Shown here in pieces: positions 29,002-37,216 of a DNA stretch of 64,000 nt (the first letter of the stretch is position 1; every line of letters starts with the position of its first letter). Under the pieces are notes generated by a model. The model saw nothing but the letters and a program-made list of their open reading frames with translations. It did not search any database and was not told the origin of the DNA. Origin of the DNA: Microvirga lotononidis (GTDB lineage Bacteria > Pseudomonadota > Alphaproteobacteria > Rhizobiales > Beijerinckiaceae); NCBI RefSeq assembly GCF_034627025.1, contig NZ_CP141048.1:4478001-4542000 (forward strand), given 5' to 3'. The position numbers were made by a program, and so were the translations under genes.

Positions 29002-29484
29002 ATGTCCTTGACGATCGAGACGCCGTCTGCGGCCATGACGGAAGAGGTGAAGGCCATTCCGGCCATGAAGCGCGGCTTTCTGGGGCATTGCCCCGCCTGC
29101 GACAAAGGCAGGCTCTTCGGTCGCTTCCTCAAGGTGGTGGACCGTTGCGAGGCGTGCGGGACGGAATTCCACCATCATCGGGCCGACGATCTGCCGCCTT
29201 ACATCGTGATCTTCCTCGTCGGCCACCTGATCGGTTATGGAATCCTCATGAGCGAGACGAAGCTCGAGATGCCCATGTGGCTGCATCTGGCGCTCTGGCC
29301 GGCCCTCACGCTGATTCTCTGCCTCGTCCTGCTCCAGCCTGTGAAAGGCGCTGTCGTGGGACTGCAATACGCGCTAGGTATGCACGGCTTCGGGGCGGCC
29401 CGAGCCAGGAAGAACGCCGACCAGGATGATGCCCGTGACGGACACCGAGACCTTGGCGAGGATGGATCGCCTCGTTTCCGCTGA
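29002..29484 (+). CDS. DUF983 family membrane protein
   Basis: A 160-residue DUF983 protein. A zinc-ribbon-like pair CPACDKGRLF...CEACGTEF (about 30-56) precedes two membrane helices (IVIFLVGHLIGYGILM and LHLALWPALTLILCLVLL). DUF983 genes almost always lie between rnr and a NUDIX gene in Rhizobiales, as here, but the function is unknown. The last 59 bases overlap the next gene in another frame. Confidence 0.9.
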   Translation: MSLTIETPSAAMTEEVKAIPAMKRGFLGHCPACDKGRLFGRFLKVVDRCEACGTEFHHHRADDLPPYIVIFLVGHLIGYGILMSETKLEMPMWLHLALWPALTLILCLVLLQPVKGAVVGLQYALGMHGFGAARARKNADQDDARDGHRDLGEDGSPRFR

Positions 29485-30187
29485 GACCAATCCCAAGCTT
29501 CCGACCCTCCGCCCCGCCGACGCCGCGACCCTGATCATCATCGACCGCAAGGGCAGGAACCCGAAGGTGCTTATGGGCAGGCGCCATGAGGGCCTGAAGT
29601 TCATGCCCGGAAAGTTCGTCTTCCCTGGCGGGCGGATCGAGGCCGGCGACCGCTCAATGACGGTGACCGGCGCTCTCCACCCTCGGACCGAACAGGCCCT
29701 GATGGCCCGCGTGACCCGCCCCTCGACCCAGCGCAGCCGGGCCCTGGCGCTCGCAGCCATCCGCGAGACCTTCGAGGAAACCGGGCTCCTGCTCGGGACC
29801 AAGGATTACGGCGGGCCGGAAAGCGTGCCGACCGGCACCGCCTGGACGACGTTCCAGGAGCGCGGCATCTTCCCCGATCTGGAGGCGCTGCACTTCATCG
29901 GCCGGGCGGTCACGCCGCCGAAGCGCGTCCGGCGCTTCGACACCCGCTTCTTCGCCGTGGACCGCGCGGCCATCGCCGAGGAGATTGAGGGAATCGTCGG
30001 TCCGGAGGCGGAACTCGTGGAGCTCGCCTGGGTCACCATTTCCCAAGCCAAAGCGCTGGACCTGCCCCCGATCACGACGGTGATTCTGGATGAACTGGAA
30101 GCCCGGATCGCGGCCGGCTTCAGCCACCAATTGCCGGTTCCCTTCTATTATCAGCAGCGCGGCCGCTTCGTGAGGGAGCTGCTCTAG
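29426..30187 (+). CDS. NUDIX hydrolase with long insertion (NUDT7/19-like)
   Basis: A 253-residue NUDIX protein. The box is split: FVFPGGRIEAGDR carries the leading Gly/Glu part, and AIRETFEETGLLLG the REUxEExGU part, with about 35 residues between them (residues 72-110). That layout is like eukaryotic NUDT19/NUDT7-type acyl-CoA hydrolases, not the compact MutT box. Substrate is unknown; a CoA-type diphosphate is a reasonable guess. It overlaps DUF983 by 59 bases; a Met at residue 13 (29462) would shorten the overlap. It lies upstream of rpmG. Confidence 0.87.
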   Translation: MMPVTDTETLARMDRLVSAETNPKLPTLRPADAATLIIIDRKGRNPKVLMGRRHEGLKFMPGKFVFPGGRIEAGDRSMTVTGALHPRTEQALMARVTRPSTQRSRALALAAIRETFEETGLLLGTKDYGGPESVPTGTAWTTFQERGIFPDLEALHFIGRAVTPPKRVRRFDTRFFAVDRAAIAEEIEGIVGPEAELVELAWVTISQAKALDLPPITTVILDELEARIAAGFSHQLPVPFYYQQRGRFVRELL

Positions 30188-30310
30188 CGGGTTTTCCAGG
30201 CATTCCCGACCGGCACATGGCCGGTGGGGTGGCACCGGAAGCATCGAAGAAACCGCCCTTCGCCCTTGACTGACCTGCGATAATCAGGCATGGGAAACCC
30301 ACGATTTTCC

Positions 30311-30331
30311 GGCCGGGCTCGCCCGGCCTTT
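30311..30331 (+). terminator. GC-rich hairpin between NUDIX gene and rpmG
   Basis: GGCCGGG (30311-30317) and CCCGGCC (30322-30328) enclose the loop CTCG and are followed by TTT. It may terminate the rnr-DUF983-NUDIX transcript or act in the rpmG leader. TTGACT and GATAAT just upstream (30267-30290) are too close together to be a standard promoter pair. Confidence 0.4.
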
Positions 30332-30389
30332 GCGTTTCGGCCATGCCGTGGGCCAACCGAGCGCCTGAACCGTATAAGAGGTCCCGACC

Positions 30390-30557
30390 ATGGCCAAAGC
30401 CGCAACGATCAAAGTGAAGCTCGTCTCCACCGCCGACACGGGCTATTTCTACGTGACGAAGAAGAACTCGCGCACGATGACCGAGAAGCTGAACCTGAAG
30501 AAGTACGACCCGGTCGCGAAGAAGCACGTCGAGTTCAAGGAAGCCAAGATCAAGTAA
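30390..30557 (+). CDS. rpmG: 50S ribosomal protein L33
   Basis: L33, 55 residues, [20 protein letters not shown] through VEFKEAKIK, exactly the alphaproteobacterial size. It sits near the E-site of the large subunit. It has no cysteines, so it is the zinc-independent (C-minus) form. A strong terminator follows 28 bases after the stop. Confidence 0.97.
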   Translation: MAKAATIKVKLVSTADTGYFYVTKKNSRTMTEKLNLKKYDPVAKKHVEFKEAKIK

Positions 30558-30584
30558 GGCCTCTCGACGGAGCCGATCAAACAG

Positions 30585-30613
30585 AAAACCGCCCCTCGTC
30601 GGGGCGGTTTTTT
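30585..30613 (+). terminator. Rho-independent terminator of rpmG
   Basis: Arms AAAACCGCCCC (30585-30595) and GGGGCGGTTTT (30601-30611) with loop TCGTC, followed by further T to 30613. A perfect 11-base stem. Confidence 0.92.
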
Positions 30614-30659
30614 GTTGCTCAGGATCCGAGGCAGGCCGTCGGGCGGCCCTCGCCGGCCT

Positions 30660-31232
30660 TTAGCGATATACGCCATGGACCCTGTGGACCCGGTTGACGG
30701 AGCCTGTTGTCACCACGTCGCGCCGGACCACCGGGCGGGCGACTCGGGTCTGGTCGCGATAGACGACACGTGTCGCTACGCGAGGCTGCCGGTAGACGAC
30801 TCGGGTTCGATACGCGGGCTCGCGATAGACGACACGGGTCGTCCGATAGACCGGCGCGGGCTGATAGACGACGCGGGTCACGGGAGCGGAGTAATAGCCG
30901 TAAGCAGGGTAGTTATAGGCTGGGTAGTTGTAAGCTGCCGGGTAGCCGTATCCATATCCGTAACCATAGGCCGGGTAACCGTAGGCCGGATAGGAATAGG
31001 CCGGGGTCGTAGCGGCTGCCGTCAGAAGGCCGCCCAGGACGGCACCGCCGACCAGGCCTGCGGCGACAGCGCCGCCGTTGTTCCAGCCACCGCCACGATA
31101 GTAGCCAGGGTAATAGCCGCCACGCCAGCCACCACCATGCCACCCGCCCCCACGCCAGTACTGAGCTTGAGCGCTACCGACACTTGCCAGCGTAATCACC
31201 GCCGCGCCAGCCACTAAAGCAAACTTCTTCAT
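30660..31232 (-). CDS. Exported Tyr/Gly/Pro-repeat protein
   Basis: A 190-residue product with a Sec signal (MKKFALVAGAAVITLASVG...AQAQ). The mature part has a Gly/Trp-rich start (YWRGGGWHGGGWRGGYYPG), a short hydrophobic Gly/Ala segment like a glycine-zipper (GGAVAAGLVGGAVLGGLL), then tandem PAYGY/PAYNY units, then five copies of a TRVVYR-like unit. This is low-complexity and has no enzyme motif. Glycine-zipper proteins of this sort are thought to associate with the outer membrane. AAGAGGTCGACC precedes the ATG at 31232. Confidence 0.75.
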   Translation of the reverse strand: MKKFALVAGAAVITLASVGSAQAQYWRGGGWHGGGWRGGYYPGYYRGGGWNNGGAVAAGLVGGAVLGGLLTAAATTPAYSYPAYGYPAYGYGYGYGYPAAYNYPAYNYPAYGYYSAPVTRVVYQPAPVYRTTRVVYREPAYRTRVVYRQPRVATRVVYRDQTRVARPVVRRDVVTTGSVNRVHRVHGVYR

Positions 31233-31416
31233 GGTCGACCTCTTGAGAAGTGGCGAACAGAAAGCCATGAAGATCAATTCGGAACCTGAAATCTGGTTCG
31301 CAGCTTGGCCGGATATTTAATCGTTTTCTTGGGTTTTCATATCTAATTCTGACAATTTGTTCATATTCATCCGAATTGCGCCCCGGACCTCGCTTGTTCC
31401 GGTGCATGGGCCTTCC

Positions 31417-32052
31417 TTACCGGGCGTAGATCTGCGAGCGCGGCAAGAACGCGCGGCCTGCCGCCACCTGGACGATGACGGCGGCGATCTTGTCACCTCC
31501 CTTGGCCGAGGGTTCGATGGGATTGGCGTAGTCGTCGGCCTCGTCGCAGATCAGCCTCAGGTCGATGAGATCGAGGCCTCGCGCAAAGGCTTCCCGCGTG
31601 ATGATGTCGTTGAAGATCGACAGGGCCGTGACGACGAGGCGTTGCTCCTCCGGCTCCGGGAAACGGGCGTCGTAGATGGTGCAGACCGCCGTCGGCAGGC
31701 GCCGGTCCGACACGGCGCTCAACATGGCCCGGTAATCGCCGGCGAACTCGTCCCGCACATCGGCGAGCCTGGTCATCACTTCCGCCACCGAGCGGGCAGG
31801 CTCCCGCAGGATTCCGCTGTGGCGCAAGGCATCGTTGCCTCCGACGCTGACGATCAGATGCGTCGCATCGTCAGGAACCCGGGCCATCTGTGGCAAGATC
31901 CCGGCTGCGACGGCACCATCGATGGCGCAGAGTGTGGCCCTCCACCCGCCGGGCAACTTGGCCTGAACCTGCGTCACCACATCCGGCTCACCGGGCTCCA
32001 CATAGGCGCCATTGTCGAAGATGCTGTCGCCCAGAAGAACGATATGACCCAT
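31417..32052 (-). CDS. SGNH/GDSL hydrolase family protein
   Basis: A 211-residue cytosolic protein. The nucleophile block is VLLGDSIFDNG at the N-terminus and the oxyanion block is VSVGGNDAL (about 69-77). The usual C-terminal D-x-x-H of the family cannot be found: the corresponding region reads DDYANPIEPSAKGGDKIA and no histidine occurs in the last third. Either the subfamily uses another base or activity is lost. Substrate unknown, ester hydrolysis probable. Confidence 0.8.
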   Translation of the reverse strand: MGHIVLLGDSIFDNGAYVEPGEPDVVTQVQAKLPGGWRATLCAIDGAVAAGILPQMARVPDDATHLIVSVGGNDALRHSGILREPARSVAEVMTRLADVRDEFAGDYRAMLSAVSDRRLPTAVCTIYDARFPEPEEQRLVVTALSIFNDIITREAFARGLDLIDLRLICDEADDYANPIEPSAKGGDKIAAVIVQVAAGRAFLPRSQIYAR

Positions 32053-32131
32053 CAGGCTCTCCCTGGCGCAACAACAGGGCGAAGCTCATCCTGGTTCCTG
32101 CAGGTTACGGGGACCATTCACGCAGTCCACT

Positions 32132-32398
32132 TCACGTCGAGTGCAGATTGCCAAGCGCCTCGAAGAAGGGCCTGAAATTGGCGAGCCAGGACACGAGCCA
32201 GGCTTCCAGGGCCGCTTTGGCGGCCTGCTCCGTCGGCCCATACCCCCAGATGTCCTCCTGGAGCGGCGTCGACCAGATCCAGAACCGATTGCTCCCGTCG
32301 TAGGCCACGTTCCCGACCTCGATGGGCCCGACGAAACCGACATGGCGGTTGAGCGGCACACCGGCCACCTGATCCTGTTGCCAACGAATTCTGTCCAT
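32132..32398 (-). CDS. Conserved hypothetical protein, 88 residues
   Basis: The product begins MDRIRWQQDQVAGVPLNRHV and is rich in Trp and aromatic residues (FWIWSTPLQEDIWGYGP). No membrane segment, signal or known motif is evident. GGGAGCGTGA lies directly upstream of the ATG at 32398, and this reading frame gives the most protein-like composition of the overlapping candidates. Function unknown. Confidence 0.55.
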   Translation of the reverse strand: MDRIRWQQDQVAGVPLNRHVGFVGPIEVGNVAYDGSNRFWIWSTPLQEDIWGYGPTEQAAKAALEAWLVSWLANFRPFFEALGNLHST

Positions 32399-32564
32399 TC
32401 ACGCTCCCGCCGCTCGCCTATCCGTCCTCGCGAACCAACGCGTCATACGGACCTAAGGAACCGCGTCGGCAAAAAATGGCTCTCATTCCCGTACGGAAGT
32501 CGGGAAGCTTGATTGACGGTCGTTTCCGACAGGCGCAGCATGGAAGCCCCCGAGGGAGGCGTCC

Positions 32565-32747
32565 ATGTTCGAGCAGGCCGTCCAAGTGAGTGAGGCGTTC
32601 CGTCAAAGCGCGGATCAGATGCAGGGATCGCTCCATATGGCCCTGAAGGGCTGCCCCGAATGCAAGACGACGCAGATGATCGCGTCGCCCACGCTCGGCA
32701 TCTGCGAAGAATGCGGCTCGGACCTGGTCGTCCTGACGCGCGAATAG
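32565..32747 (+). CDS. Small zinc-ribbon-like protein, 60 residues
   Basis: Two knuckles CPEC (about 30-33) and CEEC (about 47-50) are placed as in a rubredoxin-like or zinc-ribbon fold, after a helical N-terminus (MFEQAVQVSEAFRQSADQM). GAGGGAGG lies six bases before the ATG. Metal binding is likely; the function is unknown. It precedes the FUSC gene by 74 bases in the same direction. Confidence 0.6.
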   Translation: MFEQAVQVSEAFRQSADQMQGSLHMALKGCPECKTTQMIASPTLGICEECGSDLVVLTRE

Positions 32748-32821
32748 CGTCCGCCACAGGCTGGACTTTTCCGTAGCGGGCTGCGCCGACCACCTTCTAT
32801 GCTCAGCGCCCGGAGAATCGC

Positions 32822-33958
32822 ATGGCGCTGCCTGGGTGGATCGAACGCATAGGCGACCGCATCGGGGCGCGGTCCGCCGAACTGAAGCTGGCGCTCCGGG
32901 TCACCATTGCGGGCACGCTCGCCTATGTCGTCACGAGGATTCTGGACCTGCCGCAGGGCTACTGGGCCGTGATTACCGCCGTGGTCGTGATGCAGGCCAG
33001 CGTCGGCGCCTCGCTCAAGGCCGCCGTCGAGCGGTTCAGCGGCACCCTGGCCGGGGCCATCTATGGCGGTCTCGTCGCCGCCTTCGTTCCGCACAATTCG
33101 CCGTTGAGCTTAGGGGTCGCCATCGTCGTGGCGCTGTTTCCCTTGGCGCTTCTGGCCGCGGTCAAGCCGGCGTTCCGGGTCGCGCCCATCACCTCGCTGA
33201 TCATGCTCCTGCCCCCGACCGGACAGGCGATCGGCCCCCTCGCCTCCGCCTTCGATCGGGTTCTGGAGATCACCCTCGGGAATATCGTCGGCGTCGTCGT
33301 GTCGCTGTTCATCCTGCCTGCGCGGGCACATGTTCTGCTGACGGACGCGGCCGCCCGGGTCGTGTCCCTCAATGCCGAGCTGTTTTCGATCTTCATGGCA
33401 GAGCTGACGGCCAGCCCCCAAGGCCGGTCCGCTCTCCAGAAGCTCCATCCGCAGATCCGTTCCGCCCTGAAGAAGGCGGAGGCGGCCGCCGAGGAAGCGA
33501 CACGAGAGCGCAGAAGCCACCTGACCGAAGCGCCCGATCCAGAGCCGCTCATCCGCACCTTGTACCGGGTCCGCCACGATCTCGTGATGATCGGCCGCGC
33601 CTCCTCGAGTCCTCTGCCCGCCCCGGCCCGGGACAAGCTCTCCCCTTCGCTGATGGCCTTGCATGAGGCAACCCAAAGGCTTCTCCTGGACCTCGCGCAG
33701 GCGCTTCAGCACCGCAAGGCTCCGCCAGAACCAGCCGCCTTCGAGGATGCCCTGAGCGCCTTCAGTACCGAAGCGGAGGCGCTCAGGACGGATGCTCTCA
33801 TTCATGAGCTGCCGGGAAAGACCTTCGGGCAGATCTTTGCCCTCGGCTTCGCATTCGAGCAATTCAGGCAGGATCTCGGGGACTTGCTCGAACGCACCGA
33901 GGAGTTGTCCCTTCGGCGGGGCGCTGCAGACACGGAATCCCATCAGCGCGCCGCCTGA
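32822..33958 (+). CDS. FUSC family (aromatic acid exporter-like) membrane protein
   Basis: A 378-residue protein. The N-terminal half has about six membrane helices with the FUSC signature GYWAVITAVVVMQASVGASLKAAVERFSG split over about 45-75. The C-terminal half is soluble and helical, with coiled-coil-like stretches (RSALKKAEAAAEEATRERRS). The family includes AaeB-type exporters of aromatic carboxylic acids and uncharacterised inner-membrane proteins. No membrane-fusion partner is adjacent. GGAG sits eight bases before the ATG. Convergent with ade, with only four bases between. Confidence 0.85.
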   Translation: MALPGWIERIGDRIGARSAELKLALRVTIAGTLAYVVTRILDLPQGYWAVITAVVVMQASVGASLKAAVERFSGTLAGAIYGGLVAAFVPHNSPLSLGVAIVVALFPLALLAAVKPAFRVAPITSLIMLLPPTGQAIGPLASAFDRVLEITLGNIVGVVVSLFILPARAHVLLTDAAARVVSLNAELFSIFMAELTASPQGRSALQKLHPQIRSALKKAEAAAEEATRERRSHLTEAPDPEPLIRTLYRVRHDLVMIGRASSSPLPAPARDKLSPSLMALHEATQRLLLDLAQALQHRKAPPEPAAFEDALSAFSTEAEALRTDALIHELPGKTFGQIFALGFAFEQFRQDLGDLLERTEELSLRRGAADTESHQRAA

Positions 33959-33962
33959 AGGC

Positions 33963-35804
33963 TCATCCTTCGTAGAGCGGCACCAGCTCCATCTCCGGCA
34001 CGAGCACCAATCCCTTGTCGGTGATGCGGATCTCCGGAATGACCGAGAGGGGAATGAGGTTGAAGCCCATATAGGGGATCTTGCAGCCCGCCTTTTCCCA
34101 GGCGGCCTTCAAGGCCCGCGTCTCCTCCGCCACTTCCGTGACACGCTTGTCGGACAGGAGGCCCGCGATGGGAAGCGGCACCATGGCGACGACCCTGCCC
34201 TGGTCCACGACACACACACCGCCCTGCGCCTCGATGATCGCATCGAGGGCGACCTGCATATCCCCTTCGTTCGTTCCCGCCACGATCAGGTTGTGGGAAT
34301 CGTGCCCGACGCTGCTCGCGACCGCGCCGCTCTTCAGGCCGAAATCCTTGAGCAGGCCATGGGCGATGCCGGCGCCTGCCGTACGTCCGTGGCGTTCGAT
34401 GACCGACACGAATGTGAGACCGTTCTTGGAAAGCAGCGTGTCCCAGTCCTTTTCAGGCTGGAGCTGCACTTTGTCGTGGAAGAGCACGATGCCGGGCAGC
34501 GCCACGCGGATCACGTTGGCCTCGCAGGCCGTTGCGGGCAGCTCGGGAATGAGCTTCGGCCGCTTGGAGACATGAACCGTGCGATAGGCCTCCGCGGGAT
34601 AGCGGTACCGGTTCGAAAGGGCCTGATCGAGGACCGGCGTGATGGCCCTGCCTTCGACCACGAGTTCGCCGCCATACCAGGTGTTCTGCACTTCGAGTTC
34701 GTCGTTGAGCAGCACCACGTCGGCTCGGCGACCGCCGCCGAGTCCGCCGATCTCCCCTTCCATGCCGAAGCGGGTGGCCGGATGGAGCGAGCCCATGCTC
34801 CAAGCCTGTTCGCGGCTCATGCCGGCGCGGCGTGCTTCCCGCGTCACCCAATCCATTCCGAACATCAGAAGATCGTCCGCGTCGCGGTCGTCCGTGCAGA
34901 CGCAGATCCGCTTATGCGAGGAGCCCAGCTCCGTGATGGTCTTGATGGCCTCGGGCAGCGAATGCCACGGGGTCGTCGGCGGGCCGCCGCGCAGGAAGAT
35001 CCAGACGCCGGCATCGAGCAGATCGTCCGCGATGTCCCGGTCGATGGCCTCATGGGTATCGGTGACGCCACTTGCCGCGTAGGCGGCCACGAACTCACGG
35101 CCGTAGATATGGCCCGAGACCGGCTTGCCGCGCTCCAGGGCCGCCGCGAGGATCGCGTGGCTTCGCTCGTCGCCCATGGTGACGGGCACGAAGTCCATCT
35201 TCTCGCCGAGGGCCGCGGCCTCCGGCCAGCGGTCGAAGAGAGCCGCGATCTTGTCCGGCGTGAGGTCGCCGCCCGCGGTTTCGAGGTCCGGCGAGGTGGC
35301 AGGCACCGTGCTCGGAACGGTCAGGAAAATGGAAAGCGGCGCGTGGCGGGCATCCTCCAGCATCATTTCGATGCCGGCTGCATCCATCACGTTGCCGATC
35401 TCGTGGCTGTCGCAGAAAATCGTGGTCGTGCCGTTGAGGAGAGCCGCCTCCGCATAGGCGCAGGCCGTGATCATGCTGCTTTCGATATGAATATGCGGAT
35501 CGACGAGGCCCGGAGCAACGATGCCGCCCTTCGCGTCATAGATTCTGCCCGGCGTCCCGGCGACCTGACGATAGGCTCCGGCCGGCTTCACGGCAGCGAT
35601 GCGTCCGCCTGCGATCCAGATCTCCCGCTCGGGAGCAATGCGCTCGCTATAGGTCGAAAGCACACGGGCGCCCGTGATCACCACATCGGCGGGAGCGCGT
35701 CCCGACGCGACATCCGCTAGACGGCGGGTCATCGTCGACAAGGGCGCCACCGAAAAGCGGGTCAGCGCCGTCTTGGGCGGCAGCGAAGGTGTGCGATGAT
35801 CCAT
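33963..35804 (-). CDS. ade: Adenine deaminase
   Basis: A 613-residue amidohydrolase that converts adenine to hypoxanthine, a purine salvage reaction. The metal site [11 protein letters not shown] (H-x-H), [21 protein letters not shown] and [13 protein letters not shown] are visible and intact. The size is slightly above the family norm because of an N-terminal extension before [14 protein letters not shown]; an internal ATG at residue 25 could be the true start. Purine supply links it loosely with guaB at the other end of the window. Confidence 0.93.
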   Translation of the reverse strand: MDHRTPSLPPKTALTRFSVAPLSTMTRRLADVASGRAPADVVITGARVLSTYSERIAPEREIWIAGGRIAAVKPAGAYRQVAGTPGRIYDAKGGIVAPGLVDPHIHIESSMITACAYAEAALLNGTTTIFCDSHEIGNVMDAAGIEMMLEDARHAPLSIFLTVPSTVPATSPDLETAGGDLTPDKIAALFDRWPEAAALGEKMDFVPVTMGDERSHAILAAALERGKPVSGHIYGREFVAAYAASGVTDTHEAIDRDIADDLLDAGVWIFLRGGPPTTPWHSLPEAIKTITELGSSHKRICVCTDDRDADDLLMFGMDWVTREARRAGMSREQAWSMGSLHPATRFGMEGEIGGLGGGRRADVVLLNDELEVQNTWYGGELVVEGRAITPVLDQALSNRYRYPAEAYRTVHVSKRPKLIPELPATACEANVIRVALPGIVLFHDKVQLQPEKDWDTLLSKNGLTFVSVIERHGRTAGAGIAHGLLKDFGLKSGAVASSVGHDSHNLIVAGTNEGDMQVALDAIIEAQGGVCVVDQGRVVAMVPLPIAGLLSDKRVTEVAEETRALKAAWEKAGCKIPYMGFNLIPLSVIPEIRITDKGLVLVPEMELVPLYEG

Positions 35805-35995
35805 GATCCCTCATCCCGTTAGGTCAGTTTTATCCACGTTAGCAGGGCGAACCGGGAACCGCATCCCGGATCGGGCTTGGAGTGAGCCCCTTCCCTAAGG
35901 ATAAGTTTTCTTACTGCCAAGCTTGGGTAAGGTGTGAGGATATGGCGATTCGGTCAGAATCCAGGTCATTCGGCAGAGACTGGAAGCGGAACCTG

Positions 35996-36023
35996 AAAAA
36001 CAAAAAGGCGCCTTTCGGCGCCT
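35996..36023 (-). terminator. Rho-independent terminator, minus strand
   Basis: Arms AGGCGCC (36006-36012) and GGCGCCT (36017-36023), four-base loop, and on the minus strand a following T4-G-T5 run (36005-35996). It ends a minus-strand transcript, yet no minus-strand protein gene lies just upstream. Confidence 0.85.
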
Positions 36024-36150
36024 GGATGAGGAAAAGACATAAAGGAATTGGTGGCCAGCCGGGAGCAGCGTTGAGGAGGCAACGATCTGCCCCCAGGCTG
36101 GCCGAGCCCACGAACTCCCAGGAGATGCGGCGGACCTGAGCATCCGTAGG
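35996..36150 (-). ncRNA. Candidate small RNA with anti-Shine-Dalgarno hairpin loop
   Basis: On the minus strand, upstream of the terminator, 36103-36053 folds into one long hairpin: GGCCAGCC with GGCTGGCC, then GGGGGCAG with CTGCTCCC (one G-U pair, valid only in minus-strand RNA), then CGTTG with CAACG, closed by the loop CCTCCT (36079-36074). The loop is the exact complement of the AGGAGG ribosome-binding core. A smaller hairpin GATGC/GCATC uses 36144-36124. This layout is like the alpha-r14 type RNAs of Rhizobiales, which carry anti-Shine-Dalgarno loops. The 5' end is unknown; it lies 280 bases downstream of divK on the same strand and could be a 3'-UTR product. Confidence 0.6.
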
Positions 36151-36167
36151 GCATTTCTTCCGCTTGA

Positions 36168-36263
36168 GAGCATCGGATCCAAACGTGGATCCATCCGGTG
36201 CTCCGCTCCTTGGTGAGCGCATCGTCGAGTTCGGAAAACCGGATCCAATTTTCCGTATGATGC
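36168..36263. repeat. Dispersed intergenic repeats, family C (two units)
   Basis: The first unit starts GAGAGCATCGGATCC and contains AAACGTGGATCC, as at 14538. The second (about 36219-36263) has imperfect arms GCATCGT and ATGATGC around GTTCGGAAAACCGGATCC, as at 14476-14520. The rest of the 35805-36441 gap is AT-rich with no gene apart from the small-RNA candidate. Confidence 0.55.
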
Positions 36264-36441
36264 GCCAAGGCGGAAATTTAGGCTGAACGTATAGGAAACA
36301 AGGAGCGATGCAAGCTCCTATGTGGCCAAAAAGCGGCATTTTCCCAAAAAAGTTAAAGCCAAGACTTCTCAAAGAGATGACTCGGCCTCTTGAAGTTTCC
36401 CCTCGGGTCCCGCCATGGATTCGACCCAGTTGAGCCGGCTT

Positions 36442-36813
36442 TCAGTCCGTCTCAAGGTACGTTTTCACGGTTGCGATGAACTTGGAAACGGAGATCGGCT
36501 TGGACATATACGCCTCGCAGCCCCCTTCCCTGATCCGCTCCTCGTCGCCTTTCATGGCGAAAGCCGTGATGGCGATCACGGGGATCGACTTCAGCTCGTC
36601 ATCGGCCTTGAGCCACCGGGTCACTTCGAGACCGGACACTTCGGGCAGCTGAATGTCCATGAGAATCAGGTCGGGCTTGTGGGCCCGGGCAAGCTCCATC
36701 GCCTCGATCCCGTGACTGGTCTTCAAGGTCGCATAGCCATGGGCCTCGAGGAGGTCGTTGAAGAGCTTCATGTTGAGTTCGTTGTCCTCAACGATGAGCA
36801 CAGTCTTCTTCAT
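36442..36813 (-). CDS. divK: Single-domain response regulator DivK
   Basis: A 123-residue receiver domain alone. The phosphoacceptor Asp53 is in [13 protein letters not shown], the acidic pair is in VEDNELN (Asp10 and nearby), and Lys105 is in YMSKPISVS. DivK controls the DivJ/PleC kinases and so CtrA activity and cell-cycle asymmetry in alphaproteobacteria. Sequence and neighbourhood (divergent DUF3572 then dinB) fit DivK and not a chemotaxis CheY. pleD, often downstream, is not adjacent here. Confidence 0.93.
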   Translation of the reverse strand: MKKTVLIVEDNELNMKLFNDLLEAHGYATLKTSHGIEAMELARAHKPDLILMDIQLPEVSGLEVTRWLKADDELKSIPVIAITAFAMKGDEERIREGGCEAYMSKPISVSKFIATVKTYLETD

Positions 36814-36913
36814 GGCCGCTTTCCCCGGGGCTCCGGATGTACTTCACCGGCCCAATGGTTCATTTGATGGTATAGTTAGGTCCAAACCTATTGATGAAAT
36901 GCAAATTGACAGC

Positions 36914-37204
36914 ATGAACACTCCCTTAAAAAGAGTTACCCGCGAGGAGGCCGAAAATGTCGCACTCGGGGCGTTTTCGTTTCTCACGGGCGATGAGGAG
37001 CGCCTCAGCCGCTTCCTGGCGGTGTCCGGTCTGAGGCCCGATACCATCCGCTCGGCCGCTTCGTCTCCTGGCTTCTTTGCCGGAATCCTGGACTACGTCG
37101 TCTCCGACGAGCCGCTGCTGCTCGCGCTCGCCAAGGACCTGAATACCAAGCCGGAACACATCGTGCAGGCTCACTGGACCCTTTCACCGTCCGAGTTCGA
37201 GTAG
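36914..37204 (+). CDS. DUF3572 family protein
   Basis: A 96-residue protein, MNTPLKRVTREEAENVALGA through HWTLSPSEFE, with the family stretch FLTGDEERLSRFLAVSGLRPDTIR. It is helical, probably cytosolic. DUF3572 between divK and dinB is a conserved rhizobial arrangement but the function is unknown. The start at 36914 is where the family alignment begins; an ATG 15 bases upstream is also in frame. Confidence 0.85.
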   Translation: MNTPLKRVTREEAENVALGAFSFLTGDEERLSRFLAVSGLRPDTIRSAASSPGFFAGILDYVVSDEPLLLALAKDLNTKPEHIVQAHWTLSPSEFE

Positions 37205-37216
37205 CTCCTGGAGCCC

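Noticed and set aside
30855..31010. Tandem repeats near 30.9 kb as a CRISPR-like array
   Set aside because: They encode PAYGY/PAYNY units in frame in the exported repeat protein.
35911..36372. Minus-strand frame of 153 codons downstream of divK
   Set aside because: It runs through two repeat units and the hairpin and terminator of the small-RNA candidate; composition is not protein-like and there is no ribosome site.
36925..36938. TTAA-N6-TTAC as a CtrA box for divK
   Set aside because: Spacing is six instead of seven, the second half is imperfect, and it lies inside the DUF3572 coding region.
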